64,000 nucleotides of DNA, from NCBI RefSeq assembly GCF_014199305.1, contig NZ_JACIJK010000005.1:1-64000 (forward strand). The letters run 5' to 3'. The translations under genes were made by a program, and so were the position numbers. Below the pieces are notes generated by a model, which did not search any database, had not been told where the DNA came from, and saw only the letters and a program-made list of their open reading frames with translations. Shown piece after piece: positions 35,331 through 43,304 of the stretch (the stretch's first letter is position 1; every line of letters begins with the position of its first letter). This DNA is from Sphingomonas aerophila (GTDB taxonomy: Bacteria > Pseudomonadota > Alphaproteobacteria > Sphingomonadales > Sphingomonadaceae).

Positions 35331-35406
35331 TGGTGGGCGCTGACGGGTTCGAACCGCCGACCTACTCGGTGTAAACGAGCCGCTCTACCAGCTGAGCTAA
35401 GCGCCC
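35331..35406 (-). tRNA. tRNA-Val (anticodon TAC), CCA encoded
   Basis: Read on the minus strand, a complete cloverleaf is formed: acceptor GGGCGCT with AGCGCCC, D stem GCTC/GAGC, anticodon loop TTTACAC giving anticodon TAC, and T loop TTCGAAC in a GGCGG/CCGTC stem. The discriminator A and the CCA end are encoded (35334 down to 35331). 76 nt in all. No integrase or attachment-site duplicate is seen beside it. Confidence 0.97.
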
Positions 35407-35431
35407 TCCGCAATCGCCATGCCCCGGCTTG

Positions 35432-36378
35432 TCACCCGATGGCAAGCCCTGCGCGCTTCAATGCCGACATATATCGCCGCATTTCCTGGCTGGCCCGTGG
35501 CGTCAGGGTCATGAAAGCGCGGCGGCGGTCGAACGGATCGGGGTCACGCACGAACAATCCCGTGTCCACCATCTTGCCGATCCAGCGCAGCGCCGTGGTG
35601 GGCGCCACGGAGGCAGCGATGCAGAGGCTGGAGACGGACACCTGCACCCCCTCCAGTACGGCGGCGAACAGGTCGAGCAGCATGTCCCAGGCCGGATCTT
35701 CGAACAGGCCGGCGCCAAAGAACTGGTCCCTTAATCGGCGGGCCCGAATGGCGCGTCGCACTTCGCCCGGGTCGATCTCGATGTCGTCGGGCGCGGGCCC
35801 GGCATCGAAGCCGCCGCGCCGATCCTCCACCCCGCGCCGCAACGCCTCGATCGGCGTCACGCCCTCTCGCCGGGTCAGCCGGGCCAGCGTGTCCGCGATC
35901 CGTGCGACTTCTTCGTTCAGCCGCTGCAATCGCGCGGCCTCGCCCTCCCGAACACCGCCGTCATGGGTCAACGGCTCGCGGCTTCCTTGCGCCACCGCCA
36001 GCGCCGCAACGCGCTCCGACAACGCCGGGCGAACGAGCAACTGCACCGCCGTCCCGAACAAGGCGGCAGAGACGACGTCGATTACTGATTCGTCCAGCGC
36101 GACGATGACCGGCAGTCCAGGGTGGTGGCGGTAGCGTCGATCCGGGGCAGCATGGCGACCAGCACGGCCTCCGGCACCCCCTCCACCTCGACCAGGATCA
36201 GCGGGCGCCCGCCCTGCTTGCCGAGCTTGGTGGGAACCTCCGCCCAGCTCAGCCGCGACTGCAACCGGCCGCCGGCCAGCCGCAGCGCTTCTTCCGGCGC
36301 GCCGCCCATGGCGGGCTCGGCGATAAGCACGGCGGCAAAGGACTGCTGCGGCGCAAGGTCAGCAAGCGGCTCAAACAT
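35432..36378 (-). pseudogene. MarR-like winged-helix regulator, split by a frameshift
   Basis: Two adjacent frames make one protein of about 315 residues. The N-terminal part (36378 to about 36110) begins MFEPLADLAPQQSFAAVLIAEP and runs through GGRPLILVEVEG before hitting a stop at 36082. From 36111 the other frame continues VIVALDESVIDVVSAALFGT and reaches a winged-helix domain with SSLCIAASVAPTTALRWIGK and VRDPDPFDRRRAFMTLTP. A single missing base near 36109-36111 explains the break. Whether it is a true mutation or a sequencing error cannot be told here. The C-terminal part could restart at TTG 36061. Confidence 0.8.
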
Positions 36379-36484
36379 CAGGAACTTTCAGTGAAGGCGA
36401 TCAGGCTATGCGACGCAACAGTCTCGGTGGACTAGACGAATAACTCCGAAACGGCGCAACGATCCCGGTCGAAACAAGACTGCC

Positions 36485-36504
36485 GCCATTATGGACCTAA
36501 TGGC
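36485..36504. promoter_or_regulatory. Palindrome upstream of the MarR-like gene
   Basis: GCCATTA (36485-36491) and TAATGGC (36498-36504) are perfect inverted 7-nt arms around a 6-nt centre. It lies between the pntB stop and the start of the MarR-like gene (both on the minus strand), the right place and size for a MarR-type operator. It could alternatively be a weak terminator for the pnt genes, although no T-tract follows. Confidence 0.45.
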
Positions 36505-36535
36505 GCGCGCCAGCCCCGTCACACGCCCCGGTCGA

Positions 36536-38053
36536 TCAGCCAAGGGCCTTCACGATCTCCTCGACCATCTTTTTGGCATCGGCGAGCAGCATCATGGTGT
36601 TGTCGCGGTAGAACACTTCGTTGTCGACGCCGGCATAGCCTACCCCGCCCATCGACCGCTTCACGAACAGCACCGTCTTGGCCTTCTCCACGTCCAGCAC
36701 GGGCATGCCATAGATGGGCGACGTCTTGTCGGTCTTGGCGGCAGGATTGGTGACGTCGTTGGCGCCGATGACGAACGCGACGTCGGTTTGCGCTAACTCG
36801 CCGTTGATGTCCTCCAGCTCGAACACTTCGTCATAGGGCACGTTTGCCTCGGCGAGCAGCACGTTCATATGGCCGGGCATGCGGCCGGCGACGGGATGGA
36901 TCGCATATTTCACGCGAACCCCCTCCTCCTTCAGCTTGTCCGCCATTTCGCGCAGGACATGCTGGGCCTGCGCCACCGCCATGCCATAGCCGGGAACGAT
37001 GATGACCTGCTCGGCCTGGCTCATCAGGAACGCCGCGTCCTCGGCAGATCCCCGTTTCCAGGGGCGGTCGATCACCTCGCCACCCGCGCCGCTGCCGGCC
37101 TCCGCGCCAAAGCCACCGGCGATCACCGACAGGAAGCTGCGGTTCATCGCGCGGCACATGATATAGCTCAGGATCGCGCCCGACGACCCGACCAGCGCGC
37201 CGGTGATGATCATGGCGCTGTTGTGCAGGGTAAAGCCCATCGCCGCGGCCGCCCAGCCGGAATAGCTGTTCAGCATCGACACCACGACCGGCATGTCCGC
37301 GCCGCCGATCGGGATGATGAGCAGGAACCCGATCGCAAAGGACAGGGCCAACAGCGCCCAGAACGGCCACGCCAGCTGGGTATGCGCGAACTGTGTGATC
37401 AGGATCAGGATCGCGAGCAGCACGCTCAGGTTGATCGCGTGCCGCATCGGCAGCAGGATTGGCTTCCCGCCCATGTTGCCGTTCAGTTTCAGGAACGCGA
37501 TCACCGAACCTGAAAAGGTGATGGCGCCGATGGCGACGCCCAACCCCATCTCGACCTTGCTGGCCGGGTGAATGACCGCGAATGGCTCCCCGATCAGCGG
37601 GATCACCAGGTCCGCGATCCCGAACGCCTGCGGGTTGAGATAGGCCGCGACCCCGACCAGCACCGCTGCGAGCCCAACCAGCGAATGGAACGCGGCGACC
37701 AGCTGCGGCATCGCGGTCATGGCGATGCGGCGGGCGATGACCAGGCCGATCACCGCCCCGATCGCAATGGCGGCCAGGATCTCGGCGATCGTGACCAGGT
37801 CGACACGGGCGAACAGCGGACCGGTCTGCGCGATCGGACCAGTGGGACCGTTCAGCACCAGGCCCAGCGACTGAACCGGGACGTGGGTCAGCAAGGTGGT
37901 CACGACGGCGATGCCCATGCCGATCATGCCGAACCGGTTGCCGCGCTGGCTGGAGGTCGGCGACGACAGGCCGCGCAGCGCCAGGATGAAGCACACGCCC
38001 GAGACGAGGTACGCCAGCGCTGCCCAGGAGTTCATGGTTGCCGTCTGTTCCAC
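36536..38053 (-). CDS. pntB: NAD(P) transhydrogenase subunit beta
   Basis: A 505-residue membrane subunit of the proton-translocating transhydrogenase (NADH + NADP to NAD + NADPH). The first 300 residues hold about eight to nine helices; the C-terminal NADP domain shows VIIVPGYGMAVAQAQH near 343, HPVAGRMPGHMNVLLAEA near 378-396, FVIGANDVTNPAA near 418 and the KRSMGGVGYAGVDNE loop. The start is GTG at 38053 with AGGGGA upstream. It is last in the order oxidase peptide, pntA1, pntA2, pntB. Confidence 0.95.
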   Translation of the reverse strand: MEQTATMNSWAALAYLVSGVCFILALRGLSSPTSSQRGNRFGMIGMGIAVVTTLLTHVPVQSLGLVLNGPTGPIAQTGPLFARVDLVTIAEILAAIAIGAVIGLVIARRIAMTAMPQLVAAFHSLVGLAAVLVGVAAYLNPQAFGIADLVIPLIGEPFAVIHPASKVEMGLGVAIGAITFSGSVIAFLKLNGNMGGKPILLPMRHAINLSVLLAILILITQFAHTQLAWPFWALLALSFAIGFLLIIPIGGADMPVVVSMLNSYSGWAAAAMGFTLHNSAMIITGALVGSSGAILSYIMCRAMNRSFLSVIAGGFGAEAGSGAGGEVIDRPWKRGSAEDAAFLMSQAEQVIIVPGYGMAVAQAQHVLREMADKLKEEGVRVKYAIHPVAGRMPGHMNVLLAEANVPYDEVFELEDINGELAQTDVAFVIGANDVTNPAAKTDKTSPIYGMPVLDVEKAKTVLFVKRSMGGVGYAGVDNEVFYRDNTMMLLADAKKMVEEIVKALG

Positions 38054-38071
38054 CTTGATCCCCTAACCGTT

Positions 38072-38091
38072 ACCCCGGCGCGTGCCGGGGT
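38072..38091. repeat. REP-like perfect palindrome inside the pnt cluster
   Basis: ACCCCGGC (38072-38079) and GCCGGGGT (38084-38091) form a perfect stem with a 4-nt loop in the 95-nt gap between pntA2 and pntB. CCCCGG-type palindromes of this kind are common intergenic elements in sphingomonads. In the transcript it would be a stable hairpin 18 nt before the pntB start and could modulate relative subunit expression. Confidence 0.55.
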
Positions 38092-38148
38092 CGATCTTTC
38101 CTCCCGCACACAGGGCGTGATGGCCCCGCGTCTCGCCAGGACGGCGAA

Positions 38149-38445
38149 CTATTTGTGAGCGGCGGGCCGCTCCTTCTTCTTGTACATGGCAAGCATGCGA
38201 TGGGTGACGGCAAAGCCGCCAAAGATGTTGATGCTGGCCAGCACCACGGCCGCCAGCCCCAGCCACTTCGATCCCGGCGACCCGGCCGCCGCGCCCGCGA
38301 TCAGCGCGCCGACGATGATGACCGAAGAAATCGCGTTGGTCACCGCCATCAACGGCGTGTGCAGCGCGGGCGTCACCGACCACACGACATAATAGCCGAC
38401 GAAACAGGCCAGCACGAACAGGGACAGGATCGAGATGAAGTCCAT
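38149..38445 (-). CDS. pntA2: NAD(P) transhydrogenase subunit alpha part 2
   Basis: A 98-residue membrane protein corresponding to the C-terminal helices of PntA in species with split alpha subunits. Three hydrophobic helices are visible, with the conserved TPALHTPLMAVTNAISSVII near residues 26-45 and a closing GGFAVTHRMLAMYKKK. ATG 38445 has GGGAG upstream; a longer frame from 38511 is not needed. A 251-nt gap separates it from pntA1, larger than usual for this cluster; I see nothing coding in it. Confidence 0.92.
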   Translation of the reverse strand: MDFISILSLFVLACFVGYYVVWSVTPALHTPLMAVTNAISSVIIVGALIAGAAAGSPGSKWLGLAAVVLASINIFGGFAVTHRMLAMYKKKERPAAHK

Positions 38446-38696
38446 CAGGTCACTCCCCCAACCGCTCAACCATTCGGGCCGACGCGGCTCATTCACGGGC
38501 CGCCCCGCCACGGGCAGCGCAGACGGGTAAATCAGATTCGCCCGCTTTAGGACAGCATTTTCGCAAAGCCTGCCTGCATGGTCCGCTGTCGGAGGATCAT
38601 CGGCCGCCTGCCCGTTGTCGCCCCACGCGACTGCTCTGCCGAAGCGGCGGTTGACGGCCGATCACGCAACTTGGCCAGACCCGACGCGCCGCACGT

Positions 38697-39815
38697 TCAA
38701 AGCAGGCGCGGGTTCACGATCTTGCCGCCTTGGGTCAGGCGGATCGCATCCCCGATCTCCGCGTCCAGCACGGGCCGCCCCTGTTCCTTGTCCCAGAAGG
38801 CGGACAGGAAATTGAACAGGTTGCGCGCGTACAGCGCTGATGCGTCCGCGGCCAGCCGGCTTGGCACGTTGCGATGGCCGACGATGCGGACCCCATGCCG
38901 CTCCACCACCTCGCCCGCGACCGCGCCCTCGACATTGCCGCCCTGCTCCACGGCCAGGTCGACGATCACGCTGCCCGGCCGCATGGTCGCGACCTGCCCG
39001 TCCGTGATCAGCCGCGGTGCCGGCCGGCCCGGGATCAGCGCGGTTGTGATGACGATGTCCTGCTTGGCGATGTGGCCTGATACCAGCTCGGCCTGGGCCG
39101 CCTGGTATTCAGGGCTCGTCTCCCCCGCATAGCCGCCGGTGCCTTCGCCCTCGATGCCGGCAACCGAGTCCACGAAGATGGGCTTGGCACCCAGGCTCTG
39201 GATCTGTTCGCGCGTGGCGGAGCGGACGTCCGTTGCCGAAACCTGCGCACCCAGCCGCCGCGCCGTCGCGATCGCCTGCAATCCCGCAACGCCCACGCCC
39301 ATCACGAACACCCGCGCGGCGGACACCGTGCCTGCCGCGGTCATCATCATCGGAAAGGCCCGGCCATATTCGGCGGCCGCGTCCAGCACCGCCTTGTAGC
39401 CCGACAGGTTCGATTGCGACGACAGGATGTCCATCGACTGCGCGCGCGTGATCCGCGGCATCAGGTCCATCGCCAGCGCTTCCAGCCCGGCCGCGGCATA
39501 GCCCTCGACCCGGTCGCGTGCGCCAAAGGGGTTCAGGCTGGCGACGACCCAGGCGCCCGGCGCCGCGCCGGCAAGGCTGGCGGGATCGGGCCCTTGCACA
39601 CCCAGAACAATCCCGGCGCCAGCCAGCGTCGCTGCGCGATCGGCAACCTGCGCTCCGGCCTCGGCATAGCCCTGGTCGGCAAAGGATGCCGCAAAGCCCG
39701 ATCCCGCTTCGACGGCGACGTCGGCACCCAGGCTGATCAGCTTGCGGACGGTTTCGGGCGTCGCGGAAACGCGCTTCTCGCCGTCAGCTTGTTCACGAAG
39801 GACGGCGATCTTCAT
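38697..39815 (-). CDS. pntA1: NAD(P) transhydrogenase subunit alpha part 1
   Basis: A 372-residue soluble NAD(H)-binding subunit related to alanine dehydrogenase. Signature parts are REQADGEKRVSATPETVRKL near 7-26, SNLSGYKAVLDAAAEYGRAF near 134-153, the Rossmann glycine loop FVMGVGVAGLQAIATARRLG near 169-188, and the mobile-loop region before TTALIPGRPAPRLIT. The start at 39815 gives the standard beginning. It lies 11 nt downstream of a 40-residue cytochrome oxidase peptide on the same strand. Confidence 0.95.
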   Translation of the reverse strand: MKIAVLREQADGEKRVSATPETVRKLISLGADVAVEAGSGFAASFADQGYAEAGAQVADRAATLAGAGIVLGVQGPDPASLAGAAPGAWVVASLNPFGARDRVEGYAAAGLEALAMDLMPRITRAQSMDILSSQSNLSGYKAVLDAAAEYGRAFPMMMTAAGTVSAARVFVMGVGVAGLQAIATARRLGAQVSATDVRSATREQIQSLGAKPIFVDSVAGIEGEGTGGYAGETSPEYQAAQAELVSGHIAKQDIVITTALIPGRPAPRLITDGQVATMRPGSVIVDLAVEQGGNVEGAVAGEVVERHGVRIVGHRNVPSRLAADASALYARNLFNFLSAFWDKEQGRPVLDAEIGDAIRLTQGGKIVNPRLL

Positions 39816-39826
39816 GGGTGCGCGGA

Positions 39827-39949
39827 CTAGGAGATCAGCCAGACAACCAGCGCGGCGATGATGAACACCGCCAGGCCGCCCCATTTCAGCATCGCGATCA
39901 TGCTGGAATAGGTGGCCACATGGCCCTTTATGTTGACGTCGTCGGCCAT
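39827..39949 (-). CDS. aa3-type cytochrome c oxidase subunit IV-like peptide
   Basis: A 40-residue single-helix membrane protein. The N-terminal DVNIKGHVATYSSMIAMLKW matches the bacterial aa3-type subunit IV family pattern (HxxTYxxF/MxxxxKW), followed by one transmembrane helix. It is just upstream of pntA1 on the same strand with an 11-nt gap, so the two are probably co-transcribed. Subunit IV is known only as an accessory of aa3 oxidase. Real oxidase genes are not in this window. Confidence 0.8.
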   Translation of the reverse strand: MADDVNIKGHVATYSSMIAMLKWGGLAVFIIAALVVWLIS

Positions 39950-40094
39950 GTTGGTCGCTTCCAGGAAAATACAGGATCTGCCCCGACTGTAACCGCGGGT
40001 CCCCAGCGCCTCAAGCCCCGCGCCGCACATCGCCCTTAAACCGGTCTTTACCGCAGCGTGCGTAGATGTGCCCCGGAACGGGACGGACAAATCA

Positions 40095-41507
40095 ATGACG
40101 CGTAACGGACAGCGCCTGCTTCTTTTGATCGACGACGAGCCGGCGCAGCGCCGGCTGGTGTCGGCCCTTGCCACGCGCGCAGGCTGGCGATCGGTGTTCG
40201 CCAATGACGGCGAGATGGCGATTGCGACGCTTGGCACGCAGGATGGCATGCAGCTCGACGCGATCCTGCTCGACCATCCGGCGCCGGATGCCGATGTCGC
40301 GGCAACCATCGCCGAACTGCGCGCACGCCGCCCGGCGCTGCCGATCCTGATGCTCACCGCAAACGGGTCGGTCGCACATGCGGTCGCCGCCATGCGCGCA
40401 GGCGCGACTGATTTCCTTGTAAAGCCGCTCGCTCCCGAACGCCTGCTCGCGGCGCTCGAAAGCGCGGTGGCGGACACGGGCACCGGCGAATTGCGCCCTC
40501 TGACCGAAAAGATCCCCGCGCTGCTCGGCTTTGATGAGATCGTCGGCTCCGCGCCCGATTTTCGCGCGGCGCTCGCGATTGCGGCCAAGGCGGCCCGCGC
40601 CCGCGTCCCCGTGCTGATCGAGGGTGAAAGCGGCGTCGGCAAGGAGGTGGTGGCAGAGGCGATCCACGCCGCCTCCCCACGGTCCAAGAAGCCGATGGTC
40701 ACCGTCAACTGCGGTGCCATCCCCGCCAACCTCGTCGAATCGGAGCTGTTCGGGCACGAAAAAGGCGCGTTCACCGGCGCGTTCGAACGCAAGATCGGCA
40801 AGTTCGCCGATGCGGACGGGGGCACGATCTTCCTCGACGAAATCGGTGAGATGCCGCTTGACGCGCAGGTGAAGCTCCTGCGCGTGCTCCAGTCGGGCGA
40901 AGTGCAGCCCATCGGCGCCCGCCACGCGCGAGAGGCCGATGTGCGGGTCATCGCCGCGACCAACAAGCGGCTGCTGGAAGAGGTGGAGGCCGGGCGCTTC
41001 CGCGAGGACCTGTTCTATCGCCTGAACGTCGTGCCGGTCACGATCCCGCCCTTGCGCGAACGCACCGGCGACATCCCCGCCCTGACCCGCCACCTGCTCG
41101 CCCGAATCGCGCAGCAGCCGGGTCTGCGCGCGCTGGGCATCACCGATGACGCGCTGCAATTGCTATCCGGCTATGATTGGCCGGGCAATGTCCGCCAATT
41201 GCAGAACGCCCTTTTCCGTGCGGCGGTGCTGTGTGAAGGGGCAGCGCTGACCCGCGCCGATTTCCCTCAGATCGCCAGCATGGGTCAGCATCGCATGGCG
41301 ACCCATTCCGCCGCGATGGCTGGCGGGGTGACCTTGTTCCGCCCGGACGGGAACATGCGCGCGCTCGAAGAAATCGAGGCCGACGTGATCCGCCTTGCCA
41401 TCGGCCATTATCGCGGCCGCATGACGGAGGTCGCCCGTCGGCTCGGCATCGGCCGTTCGACGCTTTACCGCAAGCTCGGCGAACTCGGCATCGACCACGC
41501 CGCCTGA
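40095..41507 (+). CDS. Sigma-54-dependent response regulator (NtrC family)
   Basis: A 470-residue three-domain regulator. The receiver (about 6-120) retains the acidic pair IDDEP, a phospho-acceptor Asp in AILLDHPAP and the Lys of FLVKPLAP. The AAA+ domain has EGESGVGKEVV near 177, the GAFTGA loop that contacts sigma-54, and FLDEIGEMPLDAQVKLL. The C-terminal Fis-like HTH is VARRLGIGRSTLYRKLGELG. No adjacent histidine kinase is visible. It is divergent from the oxidase peptide and pnt genes with 145 nt between. Target genes are unknown. Confidence 0.92.
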   Translation: MTRNGQRLLLLIDDEPAQRRLVSALATRAGWRSVFANDGEMAIATLGTQDGMQLDAILLDHPAPDADVAATIAELRARRPALPILMLTANGSVAHAVAAMRAGATDFLVKPLAPERLLAALESAVADTGTGELRPLTEKIPALLGFDEIVGSAPDFRAALAIAAKAARARVPVLIEGESGVGKEVVAEAIHAASPRSKKPMVTVNCGAIPANLVESELFGHEKGAFTGAFERKIGKFADADGGTIFLDEIGEMPLDAQVKLLRVLQSGEVQPIGARHAREADVRVIAATNKRLLEEVEAGRFREDLFYRLNVVPVTIPPLRERTGDIPALTRHLLARIAQQPGLRALGITDDALQLLSGYDWPGNVRQLQNALFRAAVLCEGAALTRADFPQIASMGQHRMATHSAAMAGGVTLFRPDGNMRALEEIEADVIRLAIGHYRGRMTEVARRLGIGRSTLYRKLGELGIDHAA

Positions 41508-41531
41508 TCGGGGCGGCGCGGAACGGTGCGA

Positions 41532-41882
41532 TCACATATACTGGTCCCAGTGCCGGTATAGCGGTTCGGGCATTTCTTGTGGGCGGCGAGTCTTGTCGAG
41601 CGCCATGTAGGGCGCAGCCTCGACCTCCTCACGCGTTATTTCGAGCTGATAGCCCTTGAGCTCCCGGTCATAGCGCAGCTTGTCCCACGGTAGCGGCAAG
41701 CAGCGGTTCCCTATTCCCAGGAAGCCGCCGAAGTGCAGCACCGCATAGGCGACCTGGCCAGTCTCCTTGTGCACCATCAGCGAATGTATCGAACCGAACT
41801 TCTCACCGTGTCGGTCGTAAACGGCTGTGCCCTCGACCCGCGACGAGGAAATCAGATCATGGTCGTCCTGGACGTCCGTCAT
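41532..41882 (-). CDS. PRC-barrel domain protein
   Basis: A 116-residue soluble protein. A PRC-barrel fold covers most of it: SSRVEGTAVYDRHGEKFGSI near 13-32, HSLMVHKETGQVAYAVLHFG near 33-52, and PLPWDKLRYD. GGAGG stands 7 nt before ATG 41882. Stand-alone PRC-barrel proteins of this type are common in sphingomonads; the role is unknown, perhaps membrane- or RNA-associated. It is convergent with the sigma-54 regulator. Confidence 0.85.
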   Translation of the reverse strand: MTDVQDDHDLISSSRVEGTAVYDRHGEKFGSIHSLMVHKETGQVAYAVLHFGGFLGIGNRCLPLPWDKLRYDRELKGYQLEITREEVEAAPYMALDKTRRPQEMPEPLYRHWDQYM

Positions 41883-41982
41883 GGCAAGCCTCCTTTGGCC
41901 CCCCAAGCGGCCGGTCGCGACCGCCACGAGAACTATACGCCTTCTCGCCCGTGCTGCCAACGAAATACGGCCCGATCCGGCC

Positions 41983-42867
41983 TTACCAGAGCACACCCTT
42001 GACCGGGGCCAGCGGCTCTGGCGCCTCATCGCCAATCGCCTGGAGCAGGTCGATCTCGATCGTCCGGCACATCGCCGACAGCGACACGTCGTGAACGGTA
42101 TTGGCAAAGGGATCGACCAGGTCTTCGCCGATCTGCAGCACCGCCAGGAACATCAGCCCCGCCACCGTAGAGCCGAGCGGCGTCGCGAAACCAAGCGTTT
42201 CGACCAACCCGATCGGCAGCAACACGCAGAACAGATGGGTGAAGAACGTCGGCAGGAAGCGGTACTGATTGGGCAGCGGGGTGTTCTTCAACCGCTCCAT
42301 GCCGCCTTGCGCGTTGGCGATGTCGACCAGCACCGCTTCCATCTGCGTTTGCTGGATGGTGTCGATCCACCCCTTGCCCACCGCGTCGGCGATCCGTCGG
42401 CCGGTCCCGTCCAGCAACCCGTTGGCAGCGTTGGCACGGGCCAGCGCGGGTTCGGCCTCGCCCCTCGACAGGCGTTTCAGCACTTCCTCATCACGCGGCT
42501 GGCGCCGCAACTGGCAGCGCAGCGCGTTCACATAGGCGATCTGCCTCAACACGATGCTACGCTTCAGGTCATGGGCGTGCGGCTCCGGCAGGAAATTGCG
42601 GGCTGCGCGCGCGATCGAGCGCGACGCGTTGATCATCGCTCCCCACAGTGTCCTCCCTTCCCACCAACGCTGGTAAGCGGAATTGACCCGGAACCCCAGG
42701 AACAGCGCCAGCGCCGTGCCGAACAGGGGCAAGGGGAGCTCGGGTGCGCGAAAGGGGAGAATGTAATAGGTCGCGGTGACCACCACGTCCCACACGAACA
42801 GGATCGCGAGCGGCTTCCAGACCTCTGAGATGATCTGGCCGAGGCGGGGTGTAGGACTGACGATCAT
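41983..42867 (-). CDS. Bestrophin-family (UPF0187) ion channel
   Basis: A 294-residue membrane protein of the bestrophin family, which form pentameric anion or cation channels. Seen are the first helices WKPLAILFVWDVVVTATYYI, the conserved GFRVNSAYQRWWEGRTLWG near residues 56-74, and the C-terminal NTVHDVSLSAMCRTIEIDLL. Four helices are expected. Start 42867 matches the family N-terminus; a longer frame to 42960 would overlap the upstream small gene. Ion selectivity unknown. Confidence 0.87.
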   Translation of the reverse strand: MIVSPTPRLGQIISEVWKPLAILFVWDVVVTATYYILPFRAPELPLPLFGTALALFLGFRVNSAYQRWWEGRTLWGAMINASRSIARAARNFLPEPHAHDLKRSIVLRQIAYVNALRCQLRRQPRDEEVLKRLSRGEAEPALARANAANGLLDGTGRRIADAVGKGWIDTIQQTQMEAVLVDIANAQGGMERLKNTPLPNQYRFLPTFFTHLFCVLLPIGLVETLGFATPLGSTVAGLMFLAVLQIGEDLVDPFANTVHDVSLSAMCRTIEIDLLQAIGDEAPEPLAPVKGVLW

Positions 42868-42919
42868 GGTTGCGGGAACGCTCTCCGGTGCTGGGCCGAC
42901 CCATGCGGCCGGCCGCCTG

Positions 42920-43123
42920 TTACGATCGGGGACGCTCGGCGGATCCGGGATCGGCTGCATAGGCCATCGCTGCTGCGGTTCCGGAAATCGGCTTCAGCTT
43001 GAACCAGTGCGGGCGATCGATCGCGACCAGGAAGGCGAGCACGGCAAGGCCGAAGACCAGCGCGGTCAGGGCAGCACGGGCGCGATAAAGAAGCGACTGG
43101 TTCTGATCATTGTCGGCCGGCAT
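42920..43123 (-). CDS. Small single-helix membrane protein
   Basis: A 67-residue protein preceded by AAGGAG 6 nt before ATG 43123. It begins MPADNDQNQSLLYRARAAL, has one transmembrane helix around residues 18-36 (LTALVFGLAVLAFLVAI) and an extracytoplasmic tail ending GSAERPRS. It lies upstream of the bestrophin gene on the same strand, with about 50 nt between. Unknown function; it could be an accessory of the channel. Confidence 0.62.
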   Translation of the reverse strand: MPADNDQNQSLLYRARAALTALVFGLAVLAFLVAIDRPHWFKLKPISGTAAAMAYAADPGSAERPRS

Positions 43124-43304
43124 GCGAAACTCCTTGGCTGTTGCCCGGCGGAGATGCGTGCCCAATCCAAACCTTGCTTGAACCCAGGGTAACAAAGCTT
43201 TGCCGCAGCGCAGCAGAAATCTATCGTTGCGGCCGGTCTACAAAGTGGCTGCGCGTCAGCCGAAATGCCGATGCAAATCGACCGGTACGCTTGGCATATC
43301 CGGG

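Noticed and set aside
35331..35406. tRNA-Val as a possible integration site
   Set aside because: No integrase, no duplicated tRNA 3' end and no atypical genes beside it.
38865..38880. TGGCAC...TTGC resembling a sigma-54 promoter
   Set aside because: The spacing between the two blocks is wrong, and it lies within the pntA1 coding region.
40095..40450. Receiver domain of the sigma-54 regulator suspected to lack the phospho-acceptor
   Set aside because: The Asp in AILLDHPAP sits in the right place, and the acidic pair and Lys are present, so the receiver looks intact.
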